A DNA stretch of 18,453 nt, from the NCBI GenBank assembly GCA_007134175.1, contig SLLF01000075.1, positions 1-18,453 of the forward strand, written 5' to 3'. Within the stretch, counting starts at the first letter, position 1; each line of letters begins with the position of its first letter. This DNA comes from Kiritimatiellia bacterium. Lineage in GTDB: Bacteria; Verrucomicrobiota; Kiritimatiellia; SLAD01. Of the stretch, positions 6,762 to 14,117 are shown piece after piece. Under the pieces are notes generated by a model that searched no databases, was not told where the DNA came from, and worked only from the letters and a program-made list of their open reading frames with translations. The position numbers were made by a program, and so were the translations under genes.

Positions 6762-7631
6762 ATGTTTCGTCTCATGAAAACCAAAAAAACCATCCGCGTC
6801 GACCGGGAATCCGCCGCGCACCCGGCAGATTTGTACCGCATTTCCCATGAGGCTCAGAAGCTGGACGGCCTGGCGGCTGTTACCGAGGAGCATCTCGCGT
6901 TCTACGAGCAGGAAGGGTATCTCGCCATCGAAAATGCCTTTACTACCAAAGAGGTGGAAGAGGCTAAGGCCGGTATGCTGGACCTAATACTGGGTCGTAA
7001 CCCGACGTTCGATGGCATCATGTTCGAAGCTGGCGCAGCGGACCGCTTGGACCAGCTTACCGATGATGAACGCCAGGATGCGGTGCGCAAAATCATGCGG
7101 TTTGTAGGGTATGAACCTCGACTGGCGCAGTTGGCTTATCACCGGCAACTGACCGCCTTGCTGACACGGTTGCTGGGGGAAGCGCCGAAGATGTTTCAGG
7201 ATATGGGGTTGATAAAACCGCCCCGTATCGGCCGTGAAAAACCTTGGCACCAAGACAAGGCCTATTTCGATTTTCCCGTCGAAACGCGGGTGGTTGGCGT
7301 CTGGATCGCGTTGGATGAAGCAACCATTCACAACGGCTGCATGCACGTGCAGCCGCGAGGTCACCGGCAAGGTCCGGTTATTCACTTCAAACGGCGCGAC
7401 TGGCAAATTTGCGACACGGAAGTGATGGGCAAGCCCTGCGTGGCGGTCCCTTTGAAACCGGGTGGGTTATTGCTCTTTGACGGCTTGCTGCCGCATGGCA
7501 CACCGACCAACCACTCCCGGGAGCGCCGCAAGGCGGTGCAGTACCACTACGCCGGGGAATCGGCGGTGGCCGCTTCGACTGAATACCGCTTGTCCGTATT
7601 CGGCAGCGAAGGTAAAGATGTGGAGTGCTGA
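6762..7631 (+). CDS. Phytanoyl-CoA dioxygenase (PhyH) family oxygenase
   Basis: A member of the non-heme Fe(II)/2-oxoglutarate oxygenases, which hydroxylate or oxidatively demethylate small substrates. The 289-aa protein has the cupin-like fold signatures. The iron ligands are the H-x-D pair His163/Asp165 (P-W-H-Q-D-K-A-Y-F) and a distal His, probably His245 (LFDGLLPHGTPTNHS). An arginine after it (R-E-R-R-K-A) is the likely 2-oxoglutarate anchor. The typical opening V-T-E-E-H-L-A-F-Y-E-Q-E-G-Y-L-A-I-E-N-A-F sits at about 40-60. I chose the ATG at 6762 because GGGGAAAG lies 8 bases upstream; ATGs at 6732, 6744 and 6774 are in frame alternatives. The stop lies next to the start of the URO-D-like gene, so they are co-transcribed. 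The true substrate cannot be told; phytanoyl-CoA is unlikely in a bacterium with this context. Confidence 0.9.
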   Translation: MFRLMKTKKTIRVDRESAAHPADLYRISHEAQKLDGLAAVTEEHLAFYEQEGYLAIENAFTTKEVEEAKAGMLDLILGRNPTFDGIMFEAGAADRLDQLTDDERQDAVRKIMRFVGYEPRLAQLAYHRQLTALLTRLLGEAPKMFQDMGLIKPPRIGREKPWHQDKAYFDFPVETRVVGVWIALDEATIHNGCMHVQPRGHRQGPVIHFKRRDWQICDTEVMGKPCVAVPLKPGGLLLFDGLLPHGTPTNHSRERRKAVQYHYAGESAVAASTEYRLSVFGSEGKDVEC

Positions 7632-7636
7632 AAACC

Positions 7637-8755
7637 ATGAAGCTCCACCGCGAAGCCTACCTTGCCCATTTGCTTTCACAGGGCAGCGAACACGAATGTT
7701 TGGTCGAGATGTTCGGCCCGCTGGTGGGGCTGGATAACGAGTGGCGCGCCCAAGGCGCTTCCGATGAAGAATGCGCACTGGATGCTTTTGACTTTTGTGC
7801 AGTCGATTATCATTCCGTGGCGCATACTGGACTAAAAGGGGATCGACCGGAACGCGTGGAGCACGAGGATGACGAAACCCGGATTTTTACCGACCGCCTG
7901 GGTCGCCGGATGAAGTTGATTAAGCACAGCGCCAGCATCCCGCTTCCAATGGACTATCCGGTCAAGTCCATGGACGACTGGCAGGCGATCAAACACTGGC
8001 TGGCGTATGATGACAGCCGAATCCACCCGCCGGCCTATCAACGCGTGCCCGCGCTGCGCGCCGACGGGGCGATCGCCGTACTGGGTATGCCGGGCGGATT
8101 CGACCTGCCGCGTCAATTGATGGGCGAAGAGGAGGCCTGTATGGCGTTCATTGAAACGCCCGAACTGATTCACGCGATGTTGCAGACGGCCGGGGATCTA
8201 GTATGCGCCGCCCTGGATCAACTGGCCGAGCGCGGGCCAATTGACTACCTGAAGGTGCATGAAGATTTTGCGGGCAAATCCGGCCCCTTGATCGGGCCGG
8301 CCATGATCACCACTTTTTTACGGCCCTATTACCTGCGGGTCTGGAACCGGGTACAGGAGCTGGGTGGACGCGTCTTCTCCATCGATACGGACGGGAACAT
8401 TAATCCGGTCATCGACGCCTTGCTTGCTGCCGGTATCAATCAGATGTATCCCATGGAGCCGGCCGCCGGCATGGATGTCGTGGCGCTGCGCGGGAAATAC
8501 GGGAAGCGCCTGATCATGAAAGGCGGCATTGATAAACATGTGTTGCGGAAATCGAAGGCCGATATCCGGCGGGAGCTGGAGTACAAGTTGCAACCCTGCA
8601 TGCGCGGGGGCGGGGTCGTGTTCGGCTTGGACCATCGCATCCCCAACGGTACACCGATCGACCATTACCGTTACTACGTCCGCACCGCCCGCGAGTGGCT
8701 GAATCTCCCGCCGGCCACCTACCGTCGCGGTTCCTGGCAGCGCATGGCCTTTTGA
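7637..8755 (+). CDS. Uroporphyrinogen decarboxylase (URO-D) superfamily protein, not a heme-pathway enzyme
   Basis: A 372-aa TIM-barrel protein of the URO-D superfamily, which includes HemE and the cobalamin or coenzyme M methyltransferases (MtaA/MtbA type). Key segments are the family-like KVHEDFAGKSGPLIGPAMITTFLRPYY (about 207-232, shown in part), SIDTDGNINP (248-257), MEPAAGMD (273-280), GGIDKHVL (296-303) and VVFGLDHRIPNGTP (327-340). HemE's N-terminal arginine motif is not evident. The His-x-Cys zinc site of the methyltransferase branch is replaced by Asp-x-Asp (D-T-D). The activity is therefore unknown. I prefer the ATG at 7637 (GGAG about 11 bases upstream); an in-frame GTG at 7625 would overlap the PhyH gene by 7 bases. 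Operonic position suggests it acts on the same substrate as the PhyH enzyme. Confidence 0.87.
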   Translation: MKLHREAYLAHLLSQGSEHECLVEMFGPLVGLDNEWRAQGASDEECALDAFDFCAVDYHSVAHTGLKGDRPERVEHEDDETRIFTDRLGRRMKLIKHSASIPLPMDYPVKSMDDWQAIKHWLAYDDSRIHPPAYQRVPALRADGAIAVLGMPGGFDLPRQLMGEEEACMAFIETPELIHAMLQTAGDLVCAALDQLAERGPIDYLKVHEDFAGKSGPLIGPAMITTFLRPYYLRVWNRVQELGGRVFSIDTDGNINPVIDALLAAGINQMYPMEPAAGMDVVALRGKYGKRLIMKGGIDKHVLRKSKADIRRELEYKLQPCMRGGGVVFGLDHRIPNGTPIDHYRYYVRTAREWLNLPPATYRRGSWQRMAF

Positions 8756-8789
8756 TGGGGTGCTGTAGAAAGATACGGAGGCCAGTGAT

Positions 8790-10058
8790 ATGAGACAGAT
8801 ACGATTAAGCTCGACCGGCGGCGACCGGGCCACTGCCTATTGCATGAGCAACAAGATCGTGGCGTTGCCGGGCGAGTATTGCTGTACCTGGATCGACAGC
8901 GGGGGCCAAAATCAATGGGCGCTAGTGGACGTTGTTGCCGGGCGCATCCTGCACAAGGGGGCGATCGGACAAGCCGGTGTAGACAATCATTGCGGTGCCG
9001 CTTTGGCCCTGTTGGGAACGGAAGTACACGCGATCACGGGCGCTCATCACGGCCCTTTTCAGCATTACCGGATGAGCGCGATAAACCCCGGTCACTGGGA
9101 AGCGGTAGCGAACGTCGATGGGAGCGGAACCTATCCGAGTGTAGTCGCCGATCGCGCGGGCCGGTTGCATCTGGCCTATCGGTCCCGGCTAACACAGTGG
9201 ACACTGGACTATTGCCGTTGGGAGAACCAGCAGTGGTCGGCCCCGCAAACACTGGTGGTCGCCGAAAAGCCGGGCTACATTTACTGGACCAATGCATTGG
9301 CGGCTACCCCCGATGATGGGATTCATCTTGTTTTTGGAAACACCCGGGTGGATGCGGACGAGGCGCTCTTTTACGGGGCCTCGCATATCGCGTCGCACGA
9401 CGGCGGGATTACCTGGCGCGACGATACCAACACCCCCCTTTCCCCGCCGGCCACGGTTTCGGCCATTCCGCTCATCCCGGATGCCATGACGGGTGATCGC
9501 GTGCAATCCCATTCAGACCAACAGGCACACCGTGACCCCGGGCCCCATCATTTTCATTATCAGCAGATGCTCCTTTCCAATCCTGTCATGACACCTGACG
9601 GTGTGCTGCATGTGGTGCTCCACAACGGCTTGACCGGCACGGCGTACCTGATGAGTTATGAGAGCAAAGGCAGCTGGACCCACCGTCCGCTATCAGTACC
9701 TACCGACCCCCTTGGCAGCCGCGCCCGTATCCACATGCAGTCCTCACTCGCGGTTACCCCGGATGGGGGCTTGCGCGCTGCGCTGATGATCGCGCCCACC
9801 GACGACTGTGTGTGGGGACCGCCGGGAACAGACATTGTACTGCTGGAGATGGACGCGAAGGCCGCGACGCCCAGGTGCATTTTCATGACGCCCAGCCCGC
9901 CTGATTGTGCACGCTGGCTCCCCGCGCAACCGCAGGGCGGGCCACCCCCGTCCGGACACGCGCTGCCGCTTCTTTATACCCAAGGTCGCAACGCGGGCGG
10001 ATTCAGCCGGAACAAGAACACAACGCGAACCGACGTCATCCTGGCCCTGCCCGACTAG
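8790..10058 (+). CDS. BNR_4-like beta-propeller protein (possible polysaccharide lyase or glycosidase), cytoplasmic
   Basis: A 422-aa protein with repeated propeller blades. One perfect Asp-box is visible, S-H-D-G-G-I-T-W (202-209). Blade cores of the pattern P-S-V-V-A-D-R-A-G-R-L-H-L-A-Y (about 116-130) and N-P-V-M-T-P-D-G-V-L-H-V-V recur. The stretch V-D-N-H-C-G-A-A-L...G-A-H-H-G-P-F-Q-H-Y-R (64-94) resembles the BNR_4 family, where a conserved Asp-His-Asn and later His-Gly are typical; that family includes several propeller-type polysaccharide lyases. I see no signal peptide, so it should act inside the cell on short imported fragments. The ATG at 8790 has a good ribosome site (GGAGG, 8 bases upstream). 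It is the last gene of the PhyH operon and its stop codon overlaps that of the convergent NagA-like gene. Exact reaction unknown. Confidence 0.8.
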   Translation: MRQIRLSSTGGDRATAYCMSNKIVALPGEYCCTWIDSGGQNQWALVDVVAGRILHKGAIGQAGVDNHCGAALALLGTEVHAITGAHHGPFQHYRMSAINPGHWEAVANVDGSGTYPSVVADRAGRLHLAYRSRLTQWTLDYCRWENQQWSAPQTLVVAEKPGYIYWTNALAATPDDGIHLVFGNTRVDADEALFYGASHIASHDGGITWRDDTNTPLSPPATVSAIPLIPDAMTGDRVQSHSDQQAHRDPGPHHFHYQQMLLSNPVMTPDGVLHVVLHNGLTGTAYLMSYESKGSWTHRPLSVPTDPLGSRARIHMQSSLAVTPDGGLRAALMIAPTDDCVWGPPGTDIVLLEMDAKAATPRCIFMTPSPPDCARWLPAQPQGGPPPSGHALPLLYTQGRNAGGFSRNKNTTRTDVILALPD

Positions 10059-11260
10059 CCGTAGTATCCACTCTCAACACGGCTGGGGGGATGTATTCCC
10101 TCCGCCCGCGCCCGGAGCGGTGCGGCCAGATACGGTTCGCCACCATGGACACACTGATCCAGCACTAGGCCGTCATCCCAGTGCGCCACTACAAAACTGG
10201 CCTCGCTGCCTGCCGACAAATCAGGCAGGTCAATGCCGGCGATTCGCGCCGGGATTTGGCTGCACAAGCGCCAGGCCGCCGGTAAATCAAAGCCCAGGTG
10301 CCGCACCAGAAATTCGACCCCGGCATCCAACTGGAACCAGGCGCCGGAAAGGATTTCGCTGTCGACCAAATGCATGTAGCCTTCCGCCGTAATCACGAAT
10401 TCGGCACCGCCTGCGCGCCGATAGGTTCCCGGCGGCATGCCGGCATGGCCACTGGCATCGGAAACGAGGAAGCACCGCCTTTCCGTCTTGGCGGCCAAAG
10501 CCGCCCGCACCAGATCGGGAGGCAAATGAAAGCCGTCACCAATCAAACCCAAACACAATTCGGGATGGGCGAGGTAGGACCATAAGGGATTGCGATGCCG
10601 GTGTATTTGCGGTGGCGCCCCGTTACCAAAATGGGTCACCAAGGTGGCCCCCCGGGCCACCGCCGTCGCGACGGTCGCTGCATCAGGGCCGGCGTGCCCT
10701 AGGGCAATCTGCACCCCTGCCGCCACCACCTGTTCGATGAAGGTCAGCGCGCCCGGCTGCTCGGGCGCCACGTTGACGGCTCGTATCCGTCCGCCGCTGG
10801 CCTCCATGATCCGGTGGAAATAGTCGATATCCGGCGGACGCACCCAGTCGGGCACATGCGCCCCCCGCCAGCCGGCAACGGGCGAAATGAAAATGCCTTC
10901 ATGAAAGATGCCCGTGAACAGGGTGTTTTCATCCGGGTGCGCGCTCAACCATTGGTCCAGCGCCTTGGCCGTACACAGTAGCTTGTCGCCCGGATAGGTG
11001 GTCAACGTCGCCCAACACCGGCCCACGCCATGCTGCCGGAGGTGGCGGGCAACACGGGGCAGTTTTCCGGCCACATCATCGTGCAGTTCGTTGTAGGCGA
11101 CCCCCATACTGCCGTTGTGTTGGAGGTCAACCAGCACCGGAAACAGCCAGGGCGAATCCGCGGCAGGCTCGACTTCGCGCACGGAGTCGATCCGCTTACC
11201 AATCACGTTCAGCTCAACATAGCTCCCGGCCGCTAACCGCCCCGTATATAACGTGCTCAT
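10055..11260 (-). CDS. N-acetylglucosamine-6-phosphate deacetylase-like amidohydrolase, full length
   Basis: NagA removes acetate from N-acetylglucosamine-6-phosphate, giving glucosamine-6-phosphate for NagB. The 401-aa protein has an N-terminal beta-sandwich strand region (1-38) and then the barrel with D-L-Q-H-N-G (45-50). The probable metal ligands are Glu121 (I-F-H-E-G), His189 (L-G-H-A-G) and His210 (V-T-H-F-G-N-G); the catalytic Asp is Asp268 (L-V-S-D-A-S-G). These align with Glu131, His195, His216 and Asp273 of E. coli NagA. It departs from the norm where canonical enzymes read L-E-G-P and H-x-F-N-A-M: here they are H-E-G-I and H-F-G-N-G-A-P-P. It may therefore use another N-acyl amino-sugar phosphate. 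Its ATG overlaps the stop of the LacI-type gene by 4 bases (ATGA), so the two are coupled. It is one of two NagA homologues here. Confidence 0.85.
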   Translation of the reverse strand: MSTLYTGRLAAGSYVELNVIGKRIDSVREVEPAADSPWLFPVLVDLQHNGSMGVAYNELHDDVAGKLPRVARHLRQHGVGRCWATLTTYPGDKLLCTAKALDQWLSAHPDENTLFTGIFHEGIFISPVAGWRGAHVPDWVRPPDIDYFHRIMEASGGRIRAVNVAPEQPGALTFIEQVVAAGVQIALGHAGPDAATVATAVARGATLVTHFGNGAPPQIHRHRNPLWSYLAHPELCLGLIGDGFHLPPDLVRAALAAKTERRCFLVSDASGHAGMPPGTYRRAGGAEFVITAEGYMHLVDSEILSGAWFQLDAGVEFLVRHLGFDLPAAWRLCSQIPARIAGIDLPDLSAGSEASFVVAHWDDGLVLDQCVHGGEPYLAAPLRARAEGIHPPSRVESGYYG

Positions 11261-12402
11261 ACGCGTTCTCCACTCGTTGGCCCGGCGCTACCCGCCCTGC
11301 TTTGAAGTGACACTTTCGGTCCGCGCCGGGTCGACTCGCGCACGATCAGGCGCGGCTCAATCACGCGTTCAGGCCGGTTCCCCGCCCCATCCAGCAACAG
11401 CAAGAGCGCTTCGCGGGCATAGTCTTCGTGCTGCTGGTCCACCGTCGTCAGGTTCGGTTCAATTACGGTAGCCAAGTCAAGATTGTCGTAGCCGCTAACC
11501 GCCACCGCTTGCGGCACGCGCCAACCATGCTCGTTCAGACGCTGAATAAAACGGACGGCCCAAATATCGTTGGAGGCGATCAGGGCGTCAATCCGACCGT
11601 GGTCCACTAACTTCCGGATCGCATCGTCCAGGTGCTCCGCATGCGGGCGTGAAGCTGAACCAGCCCCGGCCCAGATCAGGCCGGGCTTGATCTTCCGACC
11701 GGCGGCGGCCAAGGTTTCCTTATAGGCCTCGCGACGAATCTGCATCAGGCGGTCGTCGAGGTTGAACAATTCGAGGCCGATCCGGCGGTAGCCCTGCTTC
11801 AGCATATGCTCGACCACCAGCTTGACGCCGCAGAACGTATCCACGCGCACGCACTTGTCCCCAGGACGCAGCGGGCGGCCGTGGTAGACGGCGTTGGCGT
11901 CCCGGGGAATCAAGCGTCGCAGCAACCGGTCATGCCGGGCGGTTACATCGAACAGCAGAATCATACCGTCCACCGCTCGGTTCTGGAAGTCGGCAAGGTA
12001 TTCGCCCAGCCGCGCCGCGTTGCCTTGAACCCCGCCGACCAGCAAGCGCACACCGCGCGCGGCGGCCACCTGCTCGATGGCCATTACCCGGTCGCTCATC
12101 ACCGCCCTGTTCGCCGTATCCAGTAAAACGCCGACCATACCGCTCTTGACGCCCTTTAACTGCCGAGCCGCCTGGTTCGGGCGATACGCCATGGCGGTGG
12201 CGATCCGCCGGATACGCGTCTCCACGGTTGCGGACACGCGGACCCGGTCGGCTCCCGTGCCCAGTAACACCCTGGCCACCGCCGTGCGCGAAACCCCCGC
12301 TTGTTCCGCAATATCGACCAACCGCACGCGTGGACGGTTGCCAATGCGCTGCGGCCCCCGCGCCTCCGTTTTGGATTTTTGCTTTGACATCCCTACCAGC
12401 AT
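11257..12402 (-). CDS. LacI-family transcriptional regulator
   Basis: A sugar-responsive repressor, 381 aa. The DNA-binding domain lies at about residues 26-85. It holds the helix-turn-helix V-R-L-V-D-I-A-E-Q-A-G-V-S-R-T-A-V-A-R-V and the hinge-helix region A-M-A-Y-R-P-N-Q-A-A-R-Q-L-K-G, both standard for the family. A periplasmic-binding-protein-like sensor domain follows (about 86-360), with the family marker A-S-N-D-I-W-A near 265 and the conserved V-S-G-Y-D-N-L-D-L-A. The start is uncertain: the ATG at 12402 is used here, and the in-frame ATG at 12390 is equally possible; neither has a clean ribosome site. The gene is divergent from nagB with about 50 bases between starts and coupled to a NagA homologue, so it probably represses both arms. 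Effector likely an amino sugar or its phosphate. Confidence 0.93.
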   Translation of the reverse strand: MLVGMSKQKSKTEARGPQRIGNRPRVRLVDIAEQAGVSRTAVARVLLGTGADRVRVSATVETRIRRIATAMAYRPNQAARQLKGVKSGMVGVLLDTANRAVMSDRVMAIEQVAAARGVRLLVGGVQGNAARLGEYLADFQNRAVDGMILLFDVTARHDRLLRRLIPRDANAVYHGRPLRPGDKCVRVDTFCGVKLVVEHMLKQGYRRIGLELFNLDDRLMQIRREAYKETLAAAGRKIKPGLIWAGAGSASRPHAEHLDDAIRKLVDHGRIDALIASNDIWAVRFIQRLNEHGWRVPQAVAVSGYDNLDLATVIEPNLTTVDQQHEDYAREALLLLLDGAGNRPERVIEPRLIVRESTRRGPKVSLQSRAGSAGPTSGERV

Positions 12403-12449
12403 GCATTAGATGTCTCGTGAAATCAAATTCTATTCAATGGGAGTGATGC
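12403..12449. promoter_or_regulatory. Divergent lacI-type / nagB control region with mirrored ATGCAT sites
   Basis: This gap of only 47 bases must carry both promoters and the operator. CATGCATTA (12400-12408) and TGATGCATG (12444-12452) form an inverted repeat (8 of 9), each half containing the palindrome ATGCAT, and each half embeds one of the two divergent start codons. The centres are 44 bases apart, about four helical turns. A weaker dyad, TGAA/TTCA, lies at about 12418-12436 in the AT-rich middle. No good -35/-10 pair can be fixed. Confidence 0.4.
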
Positions 12450-13187
12450 ATGAAAATAGCTACACACGACACGAAAGCCGACTTGGGTAAAGCGGCGGCC
12501 AAAGAAGGGGCGCGGTTGATTCGAGAGGCCATTGCGGCGAAAGGGAGCGCCAACATCATCGTGGCCACGGGCGCCTCGCAATTCGAGACCATTGAGGCCC
12601 TGATTCGCGAACCCGATGTGTCATGGCACAAGGTGAATTTCTTTCATTTGGATGAATATGTCGGCATGCCGATCGACCACCCGGCGTCGTTCCGGAAATA
12701 CCTTTGGGAACGGTTGCATCAGCGGCTACCCTTGCCGCCCCGCCTTTTTTGTTATCTTGACGGCGAAGGCGACCCGCAAGCCGAGTGTCGCCGGGCCGGC
12801 GCCTTGATCACGCAACACCCCATAGACGTCTGCTTCGCGGGCATCGGGGAGAACGGGCACCTGGCCTTTAACGATCCGCCGGCCGACTTCGATGTCGAGG
12901 GTCCCTATTTGGTGGTGGGCCTGGACGACGACTGCCGTCGCCAGCAGTTGGGAGAAGGCTGGTTCCCGACGCTGGAGGATGTGCCGCGCCAGGCGATTTC
13001 AATGAGCATCAAGCAGATCATGAAGTCGGCGCACATCATCCTGGCCGTACCGGACCAACGCAAGGCCAACGCGGTCCGAACCTGCCTGCAGGGCCCGGTA
13101 ACGCCGGACGCGCCGGCTTCGATTGTGCTGGACCATCCTTCGTGCCAGCTCTTTTTAGACCAGGAATCCGCGGCGCTGCTCACCTGA
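12450..13187 (+). CDS. nagB: Glucosamine-6-phosphate deaminase
   Basis: NagB turns glucosamine-6-phosphate into fructose-6-phosphate and ammonia, the final step feeding amino sugars into glycolysis. The 245-aa protein has the family signature F-A-G-I-G-E-N-G-H-L-A-F-N-D-P (129-143) with the catalytic His137. It also has F-H-L-D-E-Y-V-G (65-72), whose Asp68 matches the general base Asp72 of E. coli NagB. The E. coli Asp141 position is Asn135 here, an accepted variant in the family pattern. The early T-G-A-S sugar-phosphate loop is at 40-43. It is slightly shorter than the E. coli enzyme (266 aa). The ATG at 12450 has a GGGAG ribosome site 6 bases upstream. The stop overlaps the start of the next gene (TGATG). 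It is the first gene of the right-hand arm, divergent from the LacI-type gene. Confidence 0.93.
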   Translation: MKIATHDTKADLGKAAAKEGARLIREAIAAKGSANIIVATGASQFETIEALIREPDVSWHKVNFFHLDEYVGMPIDHPASFRKYLWERLHQRLPLPPRLFCYLDGEGDPQAECRRAGALITQHPIDVCFAGIGENGHLAFNDPPADFDVEGPYLVVGLDDDCRRQQLGEGWFPTLEDVPRQAISMSIKQIMKSAHIILAVPDQRKANAVRTCLQGPVTPDAPASIVLDHPSCQLFLDQESAALLT

Positions 13188-14104
13188 TGAGACCGGTTCC
13201 TTCAGGGTATGTGGATCTGCAAGTCAATGGGTACGGCGGCGTGGATTTTACGTCGCCGGATTTGACCTTGGACCAGATTCATGACGTCACTCGCGCGCTG
13301 GCAGCGGTGGGGGTAGCGGCGTATTGTCCGACCGTGATCACGGCGCCCGAGGAGATATACCGACGGAACTTCCCGTTGATCGCCCGCGCCATGCGTGATC
13401 CACAGTGGGGCGATGCACTGTTGGGTATCCATTTGGAAGGGCCCTTCTTCGCGCCCGCTGCGGCCGGGGCGCACCCGCAGGATCAGCTCCGGGAGCCGAA
13501 TGAGGAGGCGTTTCAACGCTGGAACGAGTGGGCGGAAGGCCGGATTGTACTGCATACGCTGGCCCCTGAACGACCGGGTGCCGTTCCGTTAATAAAGACT
13601 CTCACCGCCCAAGGCATCGTCTGTTCCCTGGGCCATCACCTGGGCGGGACGGATGCCATCCGCCGGGCGGTACAGGCGGGGGCACGTTGCTGCACCCATT
13701 TAGGGAACGGGATCCCGCTTCAAGTACATCGCCATTGCAACCCGATCATAGATCAACTCGCGGAGCCGGACCTCCAGGTGATGTTCATTCCGGACGGGCA
13801 GCACATCCCGCTCAACGTGATCCGTTTAATCAAATCCACCAAGCGGATCAACCAGTTGATCGCGGTCAGCGATTGCGCCCCCATCGCCGGGTTGCCGCCC
13901 GGCCCGTATACGCTATGGGGGGAACCGGTCCAACTGACAGCGGAGCGGGGCGTGCGCCAGCACGACGGCGAGTCCCTGGCCGGCTCGGCCTGGCATTTGA
14001 GCGCTTGCTTGCAGTGGCTGCAGGAAACCAGACTTTTCACGGAGGACGAATTGATGGACATGGGGCGCCACAATCCCTTGCGGCTCATCGGATTGCATAC
14101 ATAG
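13187..14104 (+). CDS. nagA: Short NagA-like N-acetylglucosamine-6-phosphate deacetylase (barrel only)
   Basis: A second NagA homologue, 305 aa, against about 380-400 for the family. It begins almost at once with the barrel motif Y-V-D-L-Q-V-N-G-Y-G-G-V-D-F (8-21). It then has I-H-L-E-G-P-F-F (81-88), with Glu84 as metal ligand, L-G-H-H (148-151; His150), T-H-L-G-N-G (170-175; His171) and A-V-S-D-C-A-P-I-A-G-L (226-236; catalytic Asp229). All catalytic positions are present. The N-terminal beta-sandwich strands and the C-terminal strands of the small domain are missing, as the protein ends soon after R-H-N-P-L-R-L-I-G. The start is the ATG at 13187, which overlaps the nagB stop (TGATG); an upstream in-frame ATG at 13142 would lie inside nagB and adds unrelated sequence. 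Translational coupling with nagB fits a shared pathway. Confidence 0.88.
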   Translation: MRPVPSGYVDLQVNGYGGVDFTSPDLTLDQIHDVTRALAAVGVAAYCPTVITAPEEIYRRNFPLIARAMRDPQWGDALLGIHLEGPFFAPAAAGAHPQDQLREPNEEAFQRWNEWAEGRIVLHTLAPERPGAVPLIKTLTAQGIVCSLGHHLGGTDAIRRAVQAGARCCTHLGNGIPLQVHRHCNPIIDQLAEPDLQVMFIPDGQHIPLNVIRLIKSTKRINQLIAVSDCAPIAGLPPGPYTLWGEPVQLTAERGVRQHDGESLAGSAWHLSACLQWLQETRLFTEDELMDMGRHNPLRLIGLHT

Positions 14105-14117
14105 GAAAGGAAGACAC

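Noticed and set aside
7637..8755. HemE, the heme-pathway uroporphyrinogen decarboxylase
   Set aside because: The N-terminal arginine-rich substrate motif is not evident, and no heme genes are nearby; the operon context is catabolic.
8790..10058. Classical sialidase
   Set aside because: Only one Asp-box is seen, no Arg-Ile-Pro motif or evident arginine triad, and no signal peptide; BNR_4-like is the better description.
13142..13186. Earlier ATG for the short NagA-like gene
   Set aside because: It lies inside nagB, adds unrelated residues and has no ribosome site; the overlapping TGATG at 13185-13189 is a standard coupling start.
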